DNA of 64,000 bases from Rhizodiscina lignyota (Eukaryota > Ascomycota > Dothideomycetes > Aulographales > Rhizodiscinaceae), in assembly GCA_010015805.1 (NCBI GenBank), contig ML978130.1:930001-994000 (forward strand). Reading direction: 5' to 3'. The notes under the pieces were generated by a model, which saw only the letters and a program-made list of their open reading frames with translations, made no database searches and was not told the origin of the DNA. Shown in pieces: positions 24,281 through 35,822 of this stretch. How positions within the stretch are numbered: position 1 is the first letter of the stretch; the number at the start of each line of letters is the position of its first letter. The position numbers and the translations under genes are program-made.

Positions 24281-24826
24281 TTGCAGCTCTGACTGAACAG
24301 CATACAGTAGCACGAGCAGTTTTCAATGAACAACGATGGCGTTCGAGTCGAACTGGTATACTGTCGGGAGGCGTGGAGAGCAAAGTGGCAGCCTCGCCCT
24401 CTTAAACTGCCACTGGACCGGTCTTGGCAGCGTCACGAAACCAACTGGCGCCCTCCGCTCCTGCCGCGCGGTGGTCAAGGCGGCGTCCCACATCAACATC
24501 ATTCGACTCCCCTCGCCCTTCAAATACACGAATCAAATACCATGGCATGCCCATACAGATGTTCTTGTCATCGCCCAGTACATGCAGTGACTGTCGAGTA
24601 AACAGAAGGTAGGGTTGTCGATTCGCCTGTCAATTGCTAAGGTTGCCATCAAATCCAACCACAAGCTTTGGCATGCGCCACAAGGCAGACTTTGCATTCA
24701 GCCTTCCATGAGCGAGACGACCCCAACTTCGTGGGTTTGCAAGGCTCGCAGACATCCCCAATGTTTGCCACATATCTTTACGCCTAAATCTAGCTTCAAT
24801 CTTCTACAATCCGGAATTGCTCGGCC
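24281..24826. promoter_or_regulatory. Shared intergenic region of the deoxyribosyltransferase-like and NLR genes
   Basis: The 546 bases between two divergent start codons. Both promoters must lie here. Short open frames in several phases have no recognisable domain. Confidence 0.4.
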
Positions 24827-27693
24827 ATGGCGGAAATTGTAGCACTTGCGGCAAGCATTATCAGCATCGTTCAAATCGCGGACAGGGTCGTTGCCCTGTG
24901 TCGAGGATTCATCAAGGCTTCCAAGGATGCTCCGCACGACCTACGGCTGATTATGATAGAAGTATCATCGGTGAAGTGTATCTTGGATGCCCTCCATCTT
25001 CTGTTAGACTCTGGCAGCTCGGTATCTCTGGTCTATTTGCAAGGCCCAGATGGCCCTGTAGAGGGATGTCGACGGTGCCTTGATGAGCTGGAGGCGCTAT
25101 TTCCAGCGGATTATCTGGAAACATCAAAGAGGAAACGACAGAAGGTTAGAGCTATGCTTGCTTGGCCCTTGCGAGAGAGTACAGCTCGAAAGCTACTCGA
25201 TGAACTTGGGCGGTAACAAAGCTTCGCTGAACCTTGCAATAACGGAAGACAATTTGTAAGCCCGCTTCTCTCATTTCTGGTTGACAATATAACCCTGGAA
25301 GGCTGAGCGTTACGGAGAAACACTCCACGTGCAGGCAATGAAGCTTACATATGTGCGTAGCCATTTGAACAAGGAAACAAGAAGAGACGTTCGTGGAATT
25401 CGGAAGACCTTGAGCGATTCACAGAAAGCTGAAGTACTTGATTGGCTGCAGCATACCAACCCTTCCAGGAGACACAATACAATGCGTGCACTACATGAGC
25501 CACACACATGCCAATGGGTGCGTCGTACAGAGGAGTGATTGAAATGGCTCGATGGCTCCTCTCTGCAGCGCCTTTTATGGATCTATGGCGTTCCTGGGGC
25601 AGGAAAGACAGTCTTGGCAGCCTTTCTTGTCGAAGAGGTGAAGAGATGGATTCAACAGAATGCGCTTCCACGTCATAATCTGGCTTACTATTACTGTTAC
25701 TATGCTCACAACCAGGATGAAGCACTCCCGTTTCTGAGATGGGTCCTGTCACAGCTGCTCCGAGAAGCTGATCATATGCCAAAAGATGCCTACGAGCTGT
25801 TTAACAAGCGTCACCATCCGGACCTGAGGGCACTGCTTAACGGATTGGAGGGAGTCCTACAGTACTTCGATACTGTGCTCATTATTCTTGATGCCATCGA
25901 TGAGAGCTCACCCCGCAATGAACTTCTGTATGTTTTGCGTCTACTGTCTACCGAGCCACGGTTCCGAAAGATCAGGATTCTAGCTACGAGCCGGGAGTAT
26001 CAGGAGATAAAAGAAGCTCTAAATAATATCTCTATGCCTCTTTCAATGGCAAATCCGCTAGCACAGGAGGATATTGCGCGCTATGTTCGTCAATCCCTTA
26101 GGTCCTCCACACAATTCAAGCATTGGCCAGAATCCCTACTGCAAGAGACCGAGGATACATTGGCGGAAAGGGCAAAGGGCATGTACGGATAAGTATATTC
26201 CCGCTTGGTGTGGCTCTGCTAATATTTGTATAAGGTTTCGATGGGCAGTCTGTCAGATCGATAGACTCTCACGACTTTACACGGCCAGTAATGTCCGGAA
26301 AGCTCTCGTAACGTTGCCAAAGACCCTTGACGAGACTTATGAACGTGTCCTGTCAGAAATTGCAGAGGAGTATCAGACCACGGTGAAGGCAGTTCTTTTG
26401 AATATCTGCGCCCACGAAGACATACACGCAACCATGCAGCGGCCTATTCCCGTCGACGTCCTCCTTAACGTTATCAGTAACTCTGAGGGAGAATCTTTCC
26501 ATAACCGGGAGACGTTGCAGTTCATTTGCGGCTGTCTGGTTAATATATCACCAGCCGTCTGCCCGAATTTCAGGCATGATAACTTCTTAGCAATTTCCCT
26601 TGCGCATTATACTGTTCGAGAGTTTCTCTACTCCGAGAGAATTGCATCAAGTTCGGTATCTTTCTTTACCTTGGGCGACGACATTACAAGACCAACATAT
26701 GCTCGAACAATGTTCTGCAATGCCCTGATATCTCGGACATACTCTCGAGACGAAGCCAAGCTTCACAAGTCGAGCGGGTATTCGGTGAAGATTAGCTCCA
26801 TGATAGGTCTCGAGTGGCCGGAGGTACTTCTTGCTGATATGGAGCTCTATGGATATGCTATCGACCTATACAGTACTTTTCAAAAACAGCGTTCCTTAAT
26901 GGAACAGATGTGTTCGGGGTGCGGGTCTTCAGCCGATTATAGCTTCAAGAGTTTCTTAGATCTCGAGTGGATTACTCCGCTTGAGAATGACGATGTCCGA
27001 ATTTTGGCAAATCTTCTCGTGGACACCCAAGTGGAACTGGCTCGGCACTTCATCAGAGGCAAAGACGCTCTCGCGCTCCTCACAAGCCAGTTCGACGTCC
27101 TTGTGCCACAAACTTGGTCGGGCCTTTGTACGGACATTACGGTCTATCGCGCAAAGGTTCTCAACTTGTTCACACTTTCAGCTTCCCTTGATTTTGATGA
27201 GATAATGAGGCTCAGCTGGACTATTAGTGCCGTTGACTCTCACACGTGGGTTTATCTCATTGTGTCTGGTCGTGTGTTCAACTGGCAATGCTCTTTTCAG
27301 GGAATGGAGTCGGAATTGGATGAGCCTATCCCGGGTAGCTCATGGCGGATGTTTGAGCATATCGTAGACTTAGTCGATCCAAATGAGGTGGACTATTTCA
27401 AAACGCCTCTGCAAGTCGCAGTCGAACATAATAACCACTTTATGGTTGAATTTCTTCTTTTTCACAGCAACAATCCGGATCGTTCGAAGAAAACGGATCC
27501 GAACGCTGTTGGAACACCTCATGGCAAACACGTGGACGGGATGAGCACACAGTGGAACGATGCATCGCCACTTTTCATCTGTCGGAAAATGATGCAAAGT
27601 GGAGACCCAGGCGAGCAGGCAGCTCAAAGAAAGATCGAAGCTATCCTTCTGAAGCATGGAGCGAAAGAGTTTTGTGTTAGATTTGATGAATAG
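24827..27693 (+). pseudogene. NACHT/NLR-type STAND protein, apparently decayed
   Basis: The 24827-25213 part encodes a helical N-terminal domain typical of fungal STAND proteins (PF17111-like, MAEIVALAASIISIVQIADR). The NACHT core follows: P-loop GVPGAGKT at 25587-25610, Walker B VLIILDAIDES and a sensor ILATSRE. Then come WAVCQIDRLSRL, ALVTLPKTLDETYERVL and, near the end, ankyrin-like repeats (TPLQVAVEHNNHFMVEFLL). The frame is interrupted in at least two places: an extra base near 25213 (NKASLNLAITEDN continues in another frame), and a stop at 26190-26192 where the expected donor reads AT instead of GT. A TGA at 25536-25538 replaces an expected Trp codon, but a 51-nt intron could remove it. 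Known role of the family: heterokaryon incompatibility and immunity-like signalling. Confidence 0.78.
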
Positions 27694-28049
27694 GTATGAT
27701 GTGTATTCTGGATGGGATTCGAATACCCTCAGCCAACAATGACAGCTTTGATATCACACGGGTTCAAGCAAAGCAGAAGGAGAATAAGTATAGCTCGAAG
27801 ACAGATTCTGGAAGACTACGATGAAGTCCATACATAGAAGAGCGAACTTCGTGAAAAGTATTTCATTGTGAGACTATGCGGAGGCATTGTCACGAGGTAA
27901 AGATGGAAATCGCAATATAATTATGACACCAATTCAGCTAAGGTTCCCCGCATCTCCACGCGACGCAACGTGTTCCAACAGCACAGTTACGTTTGACTGT
28001 ATATAAACACTCCCGCGCCTTAATTGAGGCGCAAATACAACTTACAACA
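27694..28049. other. Intergenic region with TATA box before SPC3
   Basis: About 350 bases. A TATATAAA box is present at 28000-28007, about 43 bases before the SPC3 start codon. Nothing else is seen. Confidence 0.5.
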
Positions 28050-28864
28050 ATGCATTCGACTCTGGTACGTGGGCAGAATGTATTCGGTTTCTTCACAACC
28101 GTCGCATTCAGCATTGCCGCCGTCATCGCTGTCTCTGTCTTCCTATTCCCTCAGAACCCGTCGGCGAAGCTTCAGATGCGCAATGTCCAGGTTGTGAAAG
28201 GCCGCCCACATTATTACAGCTCGAAGAGGGAAGAGTATGCGCATGTCAAGTTTGACCTTGATATGGGTAAGTCAAATTTGATTCAGCTTGGGGGTTTTTC
28301 TATCGATTGTAAACAGACATTCAACTGATTGTCGTTGTAGACTTGAGCAGCCTCTACAACTGGAACACGAAACAAGTCTTCATCTGGGTCACCGCTAAAT
28401 ACCCATCCGAGTCTCCCACAGAACCCATGACCGAAGCCGTCATCTGGGACGCCATCCTCCCTTCTCCCTCTGAGCCCTGGCACCACAACCAATACGTCCA
28501 CTACAAGCCCTCACCCTCATCCTCCTCCAGAACGCTGAAGTCGAAGAAGCCGTCGAACGGCACTCCAGGCATACTTAAGCTTAAGGGTCAGAGACCGAAA
28601 TACCAAATCACAGATGCGGCGGGCAAGATTGCGGAGCGCGCAAACTGCACACTGGAGCTGAATTGGAATGTGCAGCCGTGGGTCGGTGCGCTGACGTGGA
28701 CAAATCGGGGGGACTATGGGCTGTGGAAGGGCTTGACAGGAGGGAGGAGCAAGAGCTTCGATTTCCCGGGTTTGAAGAGCAAGGGTGAGGCGGCTGGTGC
28801 TACGAAGGAGGAGGATTTGAAGACTATGAAGGGTGCAGAGGCGAACAGAGGGAAGCCCGCTTGA
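28050..28864 (+). CDS. SPC3: Signal peptidase complex subunit 3
   Basis: Exons 28050-28266 and 28341-28864 (intron 74 nt, donor GTAAGT) give 246 residues. The protein matches Spc3/SPCS3, an essential type II membrane subunit of the endoplasmic reticulum signal peptidase complex that supports cleavage of signal peptides. The N-terminus has the family look (MHSTLVRGQNVFGFFTTVAF), with a transmembrane helix at about residues 12-34. The lumenal part has the conserved FDLDMDLSSLYNWNTKQVF across the splice, then AEYPS-like AKYPSESP, EAVIWDAIL and LELNWNVQPWVGAL. It is slightly longer than yeast Spc3 (184 residues) because of Ser/Lys-rich insertions and a polar tail. A frame-compatible ATG at 27993 is less likely. 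Confidence 0.94.
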
Positions 28865-29138
28865 TTCAGCTCTATTTTGAATACAGCATTGCATGGCGTT
28901 GGTAAGTTTTGAAAAAGCATTAGAATGCCAGATGTGGCTTGCTGATTATATATTACAGGATGGTCGGTATTAAGGACAGTGAAGAATTAGATATTAAAAG
29001 GAATGGAAATGGCATGTGAAACGCAAAACTCCGAAACTAAGAGCGCCATGGTGTTTCCATCTGCCGAGCCCTTGATCGCTTTCATAGATGCTAGTCATCC
29101 CTCATCCAGTCACTGAACGCCAAAGATTATGAGGAAAT

Positions 29139-29684
29139 CTACTGGTAGGTGATGAAAGGACCGCCAGTAGCAGAGTCCCACTCAATGTCGTCGACATCGC
29201 CAACGCCGACAAGCTCACCGGCCAAGAGCTGGCCAGCCGGGCAGGGAAAGCTGATGTGGGTGGTGATGCCGTCCGCACCAGGGGTAGCCTCCTCGCCAAG
29301 GGCAGCCTGGAAGCGACCGACGTACTGGTCCCTCAGGTTGCCATTAGGCCAAGTGGTCGTGCTGGTCGTGGCGGGTGCAAGGCTGGTGAAGAGGTCGAAC
29401 TTGCCGGTGCCGCTCAGCGTGGCATCGGACGGCAGGGAGAAGTGGAACGTGCAGGTCAGGCCATCAGCACTGGATGGGATGTCGAAGGTGCCGAGGGTGG
29501 TGATGTCAGAGGACTGGCCGTTGTTCTTGAAGATCACGCCGGTCTCGGTGTTGAAGTCAATCGCACCGGTCGAGACAGTGTACTGCGAGATGACTTCGGG
29601 CTCGATGGTGGTGGACCGCTTGGTCGGGACGGCGGAGGTGAGAGCGAGGAGGGAGAGGAAGGATGCTGCGATGGTGGCCTTCAT
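29139..29684 (-). CDS. Secreted But2-like domain protein
   Basis: Single-exon gene of 181 residues with a clear signal peptide (MKATIAASFLSLLALTSAVP, cut near residue 18-20). The rest is a beta-rich, Thr/Gly/Asp-rich domain with two Cys (TCTFHF and FPCPAG). These could form a disulfide, and the domain ends GPFITYQ. The pattern of Phe/Thr strands, FDIPS, TFHFSLP and FPCPAGQLL resembles fungal secreted proteins with a But2 C-terminal-like domain. These are abundant in plant-associated and saprotrophic ascomycetes and have no known biochemical role. Gene context gives no further clue. Family assignment is moderate, secretion is likely. Confidence 0.78.
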   Translation of the reverse strand: MKATIAASFLSLLALTSAVPTKRSTTIEPEVISQYTVSTGAIDFNTETGVIFKNNGQSSDITTLGTFDIPSSADGLTCTFHFSLPSDATLSGTGKFDLFTSLAPATTSTTTWPNGNLRDQYVGRFQAALGEEATPGADGITTHISFPCPAGQLLAGELVGVGDVDDIEWDSATGGPFITYQ

Positions 29685-31730
29685 CTTGAAGTTTGGGTTA
29701 AGTTTCCGTATAGGACTGGAAAGGGAGAACGATTTAAATGTTGGAAGTGAGACGATTGATTGTTAGATGAGATCTTGCTGATGGGGATGATCGTCTTCTG
29801 CTTCAAGATCTGGGGTCTTTATATATCCCAAATATCCTGCCTCATGCTCACAATTAGGCACCTGGCAGAGCCTCTGCGAGAGGGCGTGTAAAACATCAAT
29901 GCCACCGTATCCGTGAGAAGCGTTTCTCGGCATGTCTTAGCAATCCAGTCGAGGGCGCCAGCTGCATCACGAGTGCCGCCGGAATAAGGCAGCAAACAGC
30001 AAAAGCCTCCACATCTTCAAGCACGGCAATGCAACAGAGGCTCAGATGGCGCAAATATCAGCTTCTGCAATTCGCTTGAGGGAGCTCGGCCATTGGCTGG
30101 CATCTTCCTCAGCCCTATCTGGGCGCTTTCTATCATTGGTACCGGATCTGGATTAGCGTATTTACTCCGCGTTGGACCGCACCTTTTTACGGACGGCTCA
30201 GCCACGCAGGGCGCCGACATTGTTACTCGAGTTTGGCCCTCATGACAAACGCAAACTTGAACACGTCGCGCAGCTGTGCATTCGAGCGCTTGGCGCATCT
30301 ATTTCGGGGCCGATGCGCGCTATAGCTGTACTCAAACGATTCTCGAGAGCACGATTGTCACCGCACAATCTGACGACTGCACATATCCTCCGAGCGAGCA
30401 AACGTAGCATCTTCGTACTGTCCTGCTTCACCGACTACAAGCCGAGGCTGTGAGGGACGACATCGCTCTTCGCTTGTTATTTGTTGTTTGGCGCGAACTC
30501 GCGCGATGGAGGTCTCATCCAGCCTCGTTTCATGAGGTTCACATTTATGTCACCGAAGGAGGCAAAGGCTCGAAGGTCCCTCTGCACGGCGACTTTTTCT
30601 TAGTGAGACTGTTCAACCCGGGCCTGTTGGATGGTCAATTCTATGCGACCGCAATCCGCAGCACCATTTTTCTATACCGAAGGCGTCTCGCCGCTGTTTT
30701 GCAGGAAGTTGCGTGCTGACAGCGGGCCAATTGACCGTCACTCCAACAGGCGTTTACGCGGAGAACTTGGAAGAGATACTTCCAGACGAGCTTACCATCG
30801 AAAGGCTTTGCTATCTTCCGGCCCCGAGACATGGACACGCAAGCAGGTCGTAAACTACTTGTGTGTTTCTCTGCTTATAGCATATGCGCATCACATGTTT
30901 GCCTTGCACCATCTGTAAGTGATGGCGAGGCAGACTTGCAGATAGAAACGGATGGAGTTGATTTGCCTTTCCCTATTCTGTATTTTGAAGGCAACCACAA
31001 ATCGAATATCTTATCCCAGCCTCGTCTTGTCTCCTTCGATGTCTGCCGTTTCAGTCAAGACCTACGCCTCAATACGCTATCGTTTTAGATGTAGAGCCTG
31101 TGTTATTTTTCAGTTGCGTTTGATGTCGAAGGGAATTTCGCTCTCAGGCTCTACAGCGATTGTCAGTCTTTTGTTCGATACTGACATTTTAAGAGAATTG
31201 TCTCTTTGTATTTCTTATCCGGATCTCATCGGGAGGTTTTTTCTCTCTAATGCATTCGGGGCCTGAGTTGTGTTGGCATACGGTCCGAACAAGATGGATG
31301 ATGTCAGCCGGCACGCTTCAGAAGAAGTACCTTTTCTCCGACCGAGGCCTCGAAGGCAGTCGTGAGCCGACTAATTAAAATGTCCTTGACACACCATTCT
31401 TTCTAGAGACTAGTTGATATGGAATCACCGTTGAACGTGGTACCCACGAGCGACTTATGGGCTTGCTCCTTTCAAAGCAATACTCGAATCGACAAATTAA
31501 ATGGTTCTTCACCACCATTCCATTCTTCAAATTCAGCTAAATGCAATTGAGCTATCGTCAGCTTCTCCGCTAGGTCGTAAGATCAACGCCCAAAACCTCC
31601 ATGCAGTCTACCTTGTGCGATAGAGGTATGACTTCAGGTTTGTATAAGAGGGACGGCACTTTCAATCGTGATTACAGTCTCAGCGCCAGGGCTTTCATTC
31701 ATCAATTCGTGATTTGCACCTTGTTGACAA
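29685..31730. other. Two-kilobase gene-poor stretch
   Basis: Only short frames with no domain or codon bias are visible. The part next to 29685 is the promoter of the But2-like gene, and the last 100 bases precede the sulfotransferase-like gene (weak TATAAGA at 31643-31649). I see no repeat, RNA gene or transposon remnant that I can name. Confidence 0.45.
29817..29826 (-). promoter_or_regulatory. TATA box of the But2-like gene
   Basis: Reads ATATATAAAG on the minus strand, about 133 bases before the start codon at 29684. This is a strong TATA match, typical of regulated genes. Confidence 0.5.
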
Positions 31731-32724
31731 ATGGCGCCAAAAAGACTCATAGATGACCTCCCAGACAGACCTCGGACGAGACCCATGAAAGTCCTTCTGC
31801 TTGGCGATCCGAGGACAGGAACAACAAGTCGGCATTATCACCTCTTCCGCATTAACGAATTATGCTAATGCTTATATCCAGCACTCCACCACACCCTTAC
31901 CGAGCTCGGCTTTCATGTATACCACCATGCCGATTTGATTCAGGATGTGCCACGCATAAAGCGTGACTACGAGCTCTGGACTGACGCATTCGACGCGAAC
32001 TTCAACGGAAAGGGGAAACGCTGGGGCAAGAGAGAGTTCGAAAGAATACTCTACGATTACGATGTTAGTATCTTGTATCCTTTCTTTGTTGGAGGATTCG
32101 ATTATCACAATGCTACGTGATTATAACGCAGACCAGGTCATTGGCGACATCCCGCTGTCTGTCTTTGTCGATGACCTCCTTGTAGCGTATCCCGACGCGA
32201 AGGTCATCCTCACGAATCGGCCCGCGAAGAGCTGGTACGGGTCCATGAGACGGACGATATTGCGATGGCACATGTCCCCACTCATCCGGTTCATCGCATA
32301 TTTCGATCACGATATATTCGGTCCTCTATTCGCCGCCACGAATCCATGCATCAATCTTTTCACCGGTGACGATTGGAGAGGTGAGAAGGGGGCAATGAAA
32401 GCGTACAACGAGCACTATGAGCATGTGAGACGTGCATGCAGAGCAGGGGGAAGGGAATTGTTGGAGTACAACCAACCGTACGAGTACGGACCGCTGTGCG
32501 AGTTCCTCAATATAGAAGCACCAAAGGAAGATTATCCAGTTGCGAATTCGACGAAGGATTCAAACGCTTTGTATACATGGGCGTTGAAGTTGGTCCTGAT
32601 TGGCTTTGCTATCAAAACAGCAAAGGCTCTCGTGCCGCTGGCAGTCGTTGGGGCGGCTTCGTGGTTGGCGTTGAAGAAAGGACTTCTTCCTGAAGTGATA
32701 GAAAATAAATTTGCGTTGTCATAG
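31731..32724 (+). CDS. Sulfotransferase-family (PF17784-like) protein with C-terminal membrane helix
   Basis: Exons 31731-31827, 31882-32063 and 32137-32724 (introns 54 and 73 nt) give 288 residues. The protein matches the fungal P-loop family annotated as sulfotransferase_4: a phosphate-binding loop near the start (LLLGDPRTGTT), LGFHVYHHADL, an acidic DYDVIGDIP after the second splice, YPDAKVILTNRPAKSWYGSM and YNEHYEHVR. The last 45 residues contain a hydrophobic segment (LVPLAVVGAASWLAL), as in many members. The first donor is weak (GTCGGC), but it is the only junction that keeps the family sequence in frame. The substrate is unknown. Members often lie near secondary metabolism genes. Confidence 0.85.
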
Positions 32725-33928
32725 GTGAAGGAGGGTATAAGATGAGTTTGACATCGAGTACGATCCCGTCAAGTCCTTTTGCCGTTGGGTGTCAATTGTG
32801 GAGTAAAAACACTTCTCTCTTGCTACTTTGGTAGCTTGAACCCTGGGTAAATACAATTTCAAGTTGATCGATTAGTTAATTGCCAACTCTAACTGGGAAG
32901 TTCGCAACTGCCATTGGGCGTCCCAACGTCAGGTGAGACGGGGAATTTGGCCGAGAGTGGAGTAGCACCGCCACCTGCAGTGATAGAATACTAATCGACA
33001 ACAGTTTAATCAAAGGCTAGCTGATCCCGTATCGTATAGTTGGAGAATGGCGGAGACTGTGTGGAAGCTGTAATATCTCCGGATTACCCAATGCATAATC
33101 ATCCCCACCCCCCACAATCTCGCCCGAGTGCCCGACTTTACCCCTGATTGCGAGCTGAACCTCTGGTAGTCTGTCAGCACCCACCTCCCACTACACCCCA
33201 CGATTAACTTTCCTTTTTTTTGTGTATATATACTCACCGTTGTGCCCCTGGGCTATTCCTAAACGTATTTCTTCAATTCATTATATTTCCTGCAACATTG
33301 GGCGGAATAATATTGGACTTTTAGGTACACTATGGCTGCTGTAGTCATCCTGACAACTCAGTCATCCAAATTACTGGGTCCAATTCGTACTCCAATCATT
33401 ACCAGTTAGGCATCTTTCCCTAGTTTAAATTCTCAACATACGTATCCGTAGCGGTTACTCTGCTTGGTTTCAAAGTACGGTGTCTTGCTCACGCGACTTG
33501 GATCTTTCTGGTCTATCTCCGGCTGTTTCGGTTGTCTTGCCCCTTGGACTTCTCAAATTCCTGCAGATCTGCGTCATTGTTTCTAGCTTCTAGCTAGTCT
33601 ATTCTGTACCATTTTCTCAAGCTTGATATCGAGATTATGTGAGATTAACAACTAACCATTTCTCGATCAATGGATCGACGGAATTCGAGGGAAAATCGAA
33701 CAGATGTCAGACAAGAGTCCGTCAACAGCGTATTCCTTCAAGGCAGTACCGGATATCCGTTCAATTCAGAATCCTAATACCTGAATATGACATATATGAA
33801 ACTGAAGGTATAAAAGAGCCCGCGTCTCGCGATCATTATGCAGTTCATACTGTGTACTGTGCCTCCTCAACTATCAACAGTATCTCGATTAAAATAGTCC
33901 CCTTTTCATTGTATCCCTATTCTTCATC
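32725..33928. other. Long upstream region of the effector-like gene
   Basis: About 1.2 kb of low-GC sequence with no gene. It contains C- and T-rich runs (about 33105-33115 and 33210-33220) and a good TATA box close to the effector-like gene. Long AT-rich upstream regions are common at effector loci, but this may be coincidence. Confidence 0.45.
33809..33816 (+). promoter_or_regulatory. TATA box of the effector-like gene
   Basis: TATAAAAG, about 113 bases before the start codon at 33929. This is a perfect consensus, which suggests a regulated promoter. Confidence 0.6.
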
Positions 33929-34366
33929 ATGAAGCCCACCAGCATTCTTGTCATTGCAGCTACCGCCCTCTTAAGTGCTGCCCCAAGCTTGGCCCAATCT
34001 CCTGGCGACATCATTGCCGGGACTTGTATATCCCACGCTGGTGGAGTTTGTGGCGAGCAATCGGGCGGTTGCATAGTTAACGGCGCCCCTCATTGCTGTA
34101 GCGGGAGAATTAATGTATGAAATAACCCACCTTGTAGCCCCTAAGTCTCGTATGAGAAGACTCCACCATATGAGGACGAGTGCTAATCAAGTGACTACCA
34201 GTGCAACACAAACCAATGTGTCCAGGTCTTCCCTGATGAGATAGACTGTGATATCATAGGAGATTGCAGTCAAGAAGGTATTGAAAATGGTAAATGCACT
34301 TTTGTAAGTGCTCTAACGCTCTGAGTTGACATATGAGGATATTAACCACGTGTCTAGGGAAACTGA
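33929..34366 (+). CDS. Small cysteine-rich secreted protein (effector candidate), three exons
   Basis: Exons 33929-34114, 34202-34303 and 34358-34366 (introns 87 and 54 nt) give 98 residues. Residues 1-22 are a classic signal peptide (MKPTSILVIAATALLSAAPS). The mature part of about 76 residues has ten cysteines, including a CC pair (HCCSGRINC), so five disulfides are possible. The protein ends CTFGN. The last exon codes for only two residues and a stop. Without the second splice the protein would end six residues further in a different sequence. Size, signal and cysteine count fit apoplastic effectors or antimicrobial-type proteins, but no family is recognised. Confidence 0.78.
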
Positions 34367-34869
34367 GCTACTCCCTCTAGCGTCAGGGTTTCTATGGAGG
34401 GGGATACGCTACCGTTTTCGCTTTTTTCAAAGGGTAACTAAAAGCTTTGTACTCATAAATGGATGGCAATGGCTTCGGGTTTTCAGTGGCATCGTGTCAC
34501 TGTACTATGTGAGCTGTTATTACTGTCCCATTGTTGGGACGTGTCCGGAGGATCTCAATGTTCACTCACCTGCAATTGGTAGTCTCAAACGATCGGTCAT
34601 GAACATCACACTATCGTGAATAGGAGATATATATAGACCAATCTTATACAAAACAATGAGTCATAAAAGGCTCTCTTGCCGATGGCTGCCTCTTTTGAAA
34701 CGTGACAGAACAGAGTTCAGAATGGACAAGAGTGAGCATGGGCTGTAAGCGGATACAAAGATCCGAGGCTTTTAATTTGGATATCGGTAGGGATAATGAA
34801 CGTGACAAGTCCTGTGGCTTCCAGGCCTGCAGCCTCTTCACATCCATCTCGCCTGACGCTGTTCCGAGT
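34367..34869. other. Intergenic region, no gene seen
   Basis: About 500 bases between the effector-like gene and the stop of the cupin gene, with no recognisable feature. A TATATATAG run near 34627-34635 lies downstream of both genes and is probably not a promoter element. Confidence 0.45.
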
Positions 34870-35404
34870 CTACTGTTCTGCCCTTGCGGCATACTCGGCC
34901 TCAGGGACCTCCTCCATCCAAGTTGTCTTGCCGTGGCTAACGGCCATGTGGCACATGTAGCTGCCCTCATCAGCGCCATGCCAGTGAACGGTACCCGCTG
35001 GACACCAGACGACATCTCCGTTCGCGAGACGCTTCGGCTTGCCGCCCCTCTCGCACACCCAGCCTGCACCTGCGACGACCTTCAGCAGCTGGCCGTTCTC
35101 GTGGTGGTGCCAGTACGTGCGCGCCGAGGGCGTGAAGAAGACGTGCTGGATGGCAATGGTGGTATCACGGTGGCCCATGTCCATGTAGACGGTGCCACTG
35201 AAGGTTGCGGAGGGGGCGATGTTGGTGGTCTTGGTGTCTGGAGGAGAGGGACGGCCTCCCTTCATGATAATTGGGGCTGGAGATTGTCCTGTCATATATA
35301 GCTGTTAGCACCCTGTCCCAAATAGCGCGGTGGTGCCATCAAGGTATGGGAATGCCGTCCTCAACACCATCAGGGTATGCAGGTATCGTCCTCTTACCGG
35401 ACAT
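34870..35404 (-). CDS. Single-domain cupin protein, two exons
   Basis: Exons 35404-35398 and 35288-34870 (intron 109 nt, donor GTAAGA) give 141 residues. The tiny first exon supplies MSG. Without it the frame could start at an ATG at 35295 with almost the same sequence, so the start is not certain. The fold is a single cupin barrel: motif 1 has His63-His65 and Gln69 (YWHHHENGQLL), motif 2 has PAGTVHWHG with His104, a plausible Mn or Fe site. Close relatives include small metal cupins annotated as carboxymuconolactone-decarboxylase-linked or hydroxynitrile-lyase-like proteins. The reaction is unknown. It opens a run of five metabolic genes and ends 419 bases before the GMC gene on the same strand. 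Confidence 0.85.
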
Positions 35405-35822
35405 TTTGGCTAGCGGTTGGTGGAAATTCTAAGCTGTGATTGCGCAATCAATTGAGGTTATTCAAGATTGGGATAGTTTACTACTAATTCAGGTGCTTCT
35501 TCAGCTATTTACGTCAAATTCGCGGACCCTCACCCCGCGATTTAGATCGTTAACCTGCCCCACATAGCGGATCGCTGACAACCGGGGATAAATACAGGTC
35601 TCTGACGGCCCGTCAGGAACCGTCTAACGGAGCAGCTCTGCATTAACTCCGCGTTGCTTTGTATTCCTGTGTCGAAATTGAAATTAGGGGACAATTTTAA
35701 TTGGTGTGATTAAGTGCGGATTCGCAAGGTTTTAATTGATATTTGCTTCAATTCGCTGCAGATCCCTTGATGGAGCAATGCCAAGCAGAACACCAACATT
35801 CGTCCAATCGCCTCACGTTGCA
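35405..35822. other. Intergenic region, no gene seen
   Basis: About 420 bases between the cupin start and the GMC oxidoreductase stop. It should hold the cupin promoter. No clear element was identified. Confidence 0.4.

Noticed and set aside
25518-25568. A 51-nt intron (GTGCGT ... CTGCAG) that would remove the in-frame TGA before the NLR P-loop
   Set aside because: The junction signals are fine and the phase fits, so it stays possible. It would delete the conserved tryptophan-containing segment just before the NACHT P-loop, and other lesions in the gene remain. I therefore prefer a nonsense change.
27705-27735. A GATTCGAATACC string that resembles a tRNA T-loop
   Set aside because: No acceptor stem, D-arm or anticodon arm can be formed upstream.
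29149-29766. A 205-codon plus-strand frame opposite the But2-like gene
   Set aside because: The minus-strand protein has a clear signal peptide and a TATA box; this one is its shadow.
29685-31730. Search for transposon or RNA genes in the 2-kb gap
   Set aside because: No terminal repeats, transposase-like frames or RNA motifs could be recognised by eye.
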